A stretch of DNA of 64,000 nucleotides, from NCBI GenBank assembly GCA_964437425.1, contig CAYTGO010000002.1, positions 1 through 64,000 on the forward strand. The letters are read 5' to 3'. The position numbers were made by a program, and so were the translations under genes. How positions within the stretch are numbered: position 1 is the stretch's first letter; the number at the start of each line of letters is the position of its first letter. The notes below the pieces were generated by a model. The model was not told the origin of the DNA and made no database searches. It saw only the letters and a list, made by a program, of their open reading frames with translations. The DNA comes from Scalindua sp964437425. Lineage in GTDB: Bacteria > Planctomycetota > Brocadiia > Brocadiales > Scalinduaceae. Of the stretch, positions 63,025 through 64,000 are shown piece after piece.

Positions 63025-64000
63025 TTACAACTTATACAATAGATCAGCATATGTTGGGACAGGCCACAATTTCCGTGGAATCAAGGATTCCAATGAATCA
63101 ATATCTACACGTAACTCAGTCATTGTAACCTGCACCTTATCACGAAATGCCTCAGCACGTTTGTAGCTATCAGAGATTTTTTGTGCCTTCCCCCGTTCAG
63201 TTTCCAGTTTCCGGGTTTTACGATATGCTGATTTCAAGTGAGTCGAAACTCTTGACAGCAGATCTCTCTGAACATCCGCAGGCTCCTTTATTCCTTCCAG
63301 CTTTTCAATCACCTCAGCAAGCTCTTTTGTGTAATGTATAATTGCCGGAATATATAAACTTTTCACCATATCAAGTGCAGCATTTGCCTCAATATTAATC
63401 TGCTTTGAATATTGCCCGAGATAAATTTCATACCTGGCGCCTACTTCACCTTTTGAGAGGATTTTATATTTCTGAAACAATCCAACAGATTTTTTTTCAG
63501 GAAAAGTCTTCAGTGCTTTCACGGTTGAATCAATATTCGGCAACCCTCTCTTCTTTGCTTCTTTCTCCCATTCTCCTGCATAGTTGTTACCATTGAAGAT
63601 AATTCTCCCGTGCTCTTTCATCGTATCTTTTATAATGGATGCAGTCTCTTTATGAACATTCTTTGCTTTCTCAAGCCTGGTTGCAATATCATCAAGCGCT
63701 TCCGCAACAACAGAATTCAAGACTATACACGGCCTGGAAATAGAAGCGGATGATGGAACCATGCGGAACTCAAACTTATTACCGGTAAACGCAAACGGTG
63801 ATGTGCGGTTCCTGTCGGCATTGTCCTTTGGAAGTGCCGGTAAAGTATCAACACCCACCTTAAGCGTAGTAAACGCTTTTGACTTTGCCTTCTCTCCCTT
63901 AGCAATAGCCTCCAGAATTTCTGTCAACTCTTCACCCATAAATATGGAAATAATAGCAGGTGGGGCTTCATTCCCACCAAGACGATGATCATTACCTGAA
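63025..64000 (-). CDS. glnN: Glutamine synthetase type III, C-terminal part (5' end off window)
   Basis: The frame is open to the right edge, giving 325 codons; the internal ATG at 63939 is not the true start. The visible part has the GSIII signature GNDHRLGGNEAPPAIISIF, then RNRTSPFAFTGNKFEFRMVPSS (ATP/glutamate-binding face), and the long helical C-terminal extension unique to the type III family (about 700 residues in full). It makes glutamine from glutamate, ammonia and ATP as a dodecamer. With the four Amt proteins and PII proteins it completes the ammonium uptake and assimilation theme of the window. The final residues YADLLYKL match the family end. Confidence 0.93.
   Translation of the reverse strand, partial: SGNDHRLGGNEAPPAIISIFMGEELTEILEAIAKGEKAKSKAFTTLKVGVDTLPALPKDNADRNRTSPFAFTGNKFEFRMVPSSASISRPCIVLNSVVAEALDDIATRLEKAKNVHKETASIIKDTMKEHGRIIFNGNNYAGEWEKEAKKRGLPNIDSTVKALKTFPEKKSVGLFQKYKILSKGEVGARYEIYLGQYSKQINIEANAALDMVKSLYIPAIIHYTKELAEVIEKLEGIKEPADVQRDLLSRVSTHLKSAYRKTRKLETERGKAQKISDSYKRAEAFRDKVQVTMTELRVDIDSLESLIPRKLWPVPTYADLLYKL

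Noticed and set aside
1..64000. CRISPR arrays, rRNA genes, insertion sequences with transposases, prophage
   Set aside because: Looked for on both strands; no regular spaced repeats, rRNA-like sequence, transposase or phage genes seen.

Overview
The window is one continuous stretch of an AT-rich bacterial chromosome, apparently from a short-read draft or metagenome assembly. It has three runs of exactly 100 N, and two of them are flanked by an exact 55-base duplication. The organism has a two-membrane envelope (TonB/ExbB/ExbD, RseP, DUF374 acyltransferase), makes isoprenoids by the MEP pathway (IspG, Dxr) and invests heavily in ammonium handling: four Amt transporters, two PII proteins and, at the right edge, a type III glutamine synthetase. 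Together with the sensor-rich signalling genes, this suggests an anammox-type planctomycete (Brocadiales, possibly Scalindua-like). That placement is inference; no hydrazine or nitrite genes lie in the window.

Layout. 1-1056: 3' part of an exported phospholipase-D-fold protein with a degenerate active site. 1.4-14.2 kb: the ammonium region. A calcineurin-like phosphoesterase is divergent from a kinase-phosphoesterase pair; then come amt1-PII1, a strong terminator, amt2 and a second kinase. After a small LITAF-like zinc-ribbon protein, the opposite strand carries PII2-amt3, a small unknown gene and amt4, whose 3' end falls in a sequence gap. 15-24 kb (minus): MazG, TonB/ExbB/ExbD, HflK/HflC, an AIR-synthase-like protein, a PIG-L deacetylase, a DICT-domain protein and a NapH-like polyferredoxin. 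24.6-28.6 kb (plus): ispG-dxr-rseP. 28.8-38.7 kb: mostly minus-strand housekeeping and envelope genes (DUF374, DUF2851, UDP-sugar dehydrogenase, PilZ, Ppx/GppA, parvulin, an ABC-2 exporter) with one plus-strand YkgJ-type gene. 38.8-50.9 kb: cupin, HyuA-like protein, ClC channel with CBS domains, ParB-like protein, beta-carbonic anhydrase, a PAS sensor without output domain, NhaD antiporter, a small acidic protein and tRNA-Ala(GGC). 51.2-62.6 kb (minus): an eight-gene two-component / HD-GYP island. 63.0-64.0 kb: C-terminal part of GlnN.

How the genes may work together. Amt and PII proteins form the classical ammonium uptake and sensing unit. Here they sit among two related atypical Ser/Thr-kinase-like proteins and two paralogous phosphoesterases, which suggests a reversible phosphorylation or nucleotide-signalling layer dedicated to ammonium transport. 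This is the best candidate for an undescribed system in the window. The right-hand island couples Cache/PAS sensing to histidine kinases and to two HD-GYP phosphodiesterases. A PilZ receptor at 33 kb could read the same second messenger, but no GGDEF cyclase is visible.

Limits. Identifications come from reading motifs by eye; no database or structure search was run. Several starts were moved from the longest open frame to a codon with a better ribosome binding site, and these are noted.
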